Below, in pieces: positions 5,185 through 5,459 of a DNA stretch of 5,459 bases. Where the stretch lies: contig JABFVP010000095.1 of the NCBI GenBank assembly GCA_013362725.1, forward strand, positions 1 to 5,459. The letters run 5' to 3'. The notes under the pieces were generated by a model, which was not told the origin of the DNA, made no database searches, and saw only the letters and a program-made list of their open reading frames with translations. Within the stretch, counting starts at the first letter, position 1. Each line of letters opens with the position of its first letter. The DNA comes from Cupriavidus sp. GTDB lineage: Bacteria > Pseudomonadota > Gammaproteobacteria > Burkholderiales > Burkholderiaceae. Made by a program: the position numbers and the translations under genes.

Positions 5185-5393
5185 CCACTGTAGAAGCCGC
5201 TCCTCACATATTCCAGGAAGTTCGCGACTGTCTTGGGCGCGGCGTCCGGATAGAGCTCGAGCGTGAACTTGCCGGCGCTGGTGACGAACTGGACGCGCTC
5301 GGCGGCCTTCTGCTGGGCCAGCGCGCTGAACGAGGACAGCGCGAGCGCGCCTGCTGCCAGGCCGGCAATGACGATGCGACGGGAACGGATCAT
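4809..5393 (-). CDS. ppiA: Exported peptidyl-prolyl cis-trans isomerase A (cyclophilin)
   Basis: This 194-residue cyclophilin should isomerise Xaa-proline bonds in the periplasm. It starts with a classical Sec signal peptide: basic MIRSRR, a hydrophobic stretch IVIAGLAAGALALSSFS, and an ALA cleavage motif ending at residue 26, before QQKAAE. The mature domain has FHRVINGFMVQGGGF (73-87, with catalytic Arg75, F80 and Q83), VAMART (115-120), SATAQFFVNVVDN (125-137) and GYAVFGKVVEG (149-159). The twin Arg near the start lacks the rest of a Tat motif, so Sec export is likelier. The start has GGAG eight bases upstream. It is the first gene visible in the ppiA-ppiB-lpxH row and strongly resembles ppiB, so the pair probably arose by duplication with one copy gaining export. 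Location is inferred from the signal peptide. Confidence 0.94.
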   Translation of the reverse strand: MIRSRRIVIAGLAAGALALSSFSALAQQKAAERVQFVTSAGKFTLELYPDAAPKTVANFLEYVRSGFYSGTIFHRVINGFMVQGGGFDRDMKEKPTRAPIPLEARNGLKNKAGTVAMARTSNPDSATAQFFVNVVDNPNLDYPQPDGNGYAVFGKVVEGMDTIDKIKSVPTTAYGPMRNVPAAPIVIESATVVK

Positions 5394-5424
5394 GAAGGGA
5401 ACTCCGGTAAGTCGGGATGGACAC

Positions 5425-5448
5425 GGCCCGGGCGCGCCGCGCCGGGCC
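5425..5448. repeat. Hairpin in the ppiA upstream region
   Basis: GGCCCGG (5425-5431) and CCGGGCC (5442-5448) are perfect reverse complements, and three more pairs can form inside after a one-base bulge. It lies about 30 bases before the ppiA start and is not followed by a T run on the minus strand. It may be a leader structure of ppiA or the 3' end of a gene beyond the edge. No coding region can be supported in 5394-5459. Confidence 0.4.
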
Positions 5449-5459
5449 TGTGGATGAAT

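Overview
The window is GC-rich, densely packed chromosomal DNA from a betaproteobacterium. Protein sequences and gene order fit Burkholderiales, most likely the Cupriavidus/Ralstonia group; the genus is an inference from sequence style, not a database match. All complete genes are intact housekeeping genes. I see no mobile element, tRNA, rRNA, CRISPR array or phage gene.

Left part, minus strand: the first codons of an unidentified gene leave the left edge (1-30). Before it comes a small YdcH/DUF465-family gene (45-260). A 221-base gap holds an intrinsic terminator and a second inverted repeat. Then comes suhB (482-1315), an inositol-phosphatase-family protein.

Centre, plus strand: trmJ (about 1519-2337), a tRNA 2'-O-ribose methyltransferase, is divergent from suhB. 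A 303-base gap rich in inverted repeats separates it from cysE (2641-3384), serine O-acetyltransferase. The gap ends in a 10-bp perfect hairpin six bases before the cysE ATG.

Right part, minus strand, convergent with cysE: ppiA (5393-4809, exported peptidyl-prolyl isomerase), ppiB (4786-4286, cytoplasmic isomerase) and lpxH (4207-3410, lipid A pathway) read in that order. A terminator-like hairpin sits between ppiB and lpxH, and a small hairpin fills the 25-base gap between the cysE and lpxH stop codons.

Functionally the genes cover tRNA modification, cysteine synthesis, protein folding on both sides of the inner membrane, and lipid A synthesis. The suhB/trmJ/cysE and ppiB/lpxH neighbourhoods are both known from gammaproteobacteria; here they lie side by side. 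The interest lies in regulatory structures between genes and in details of CysE and the paired isomerases. I found no convincing undescribed system.
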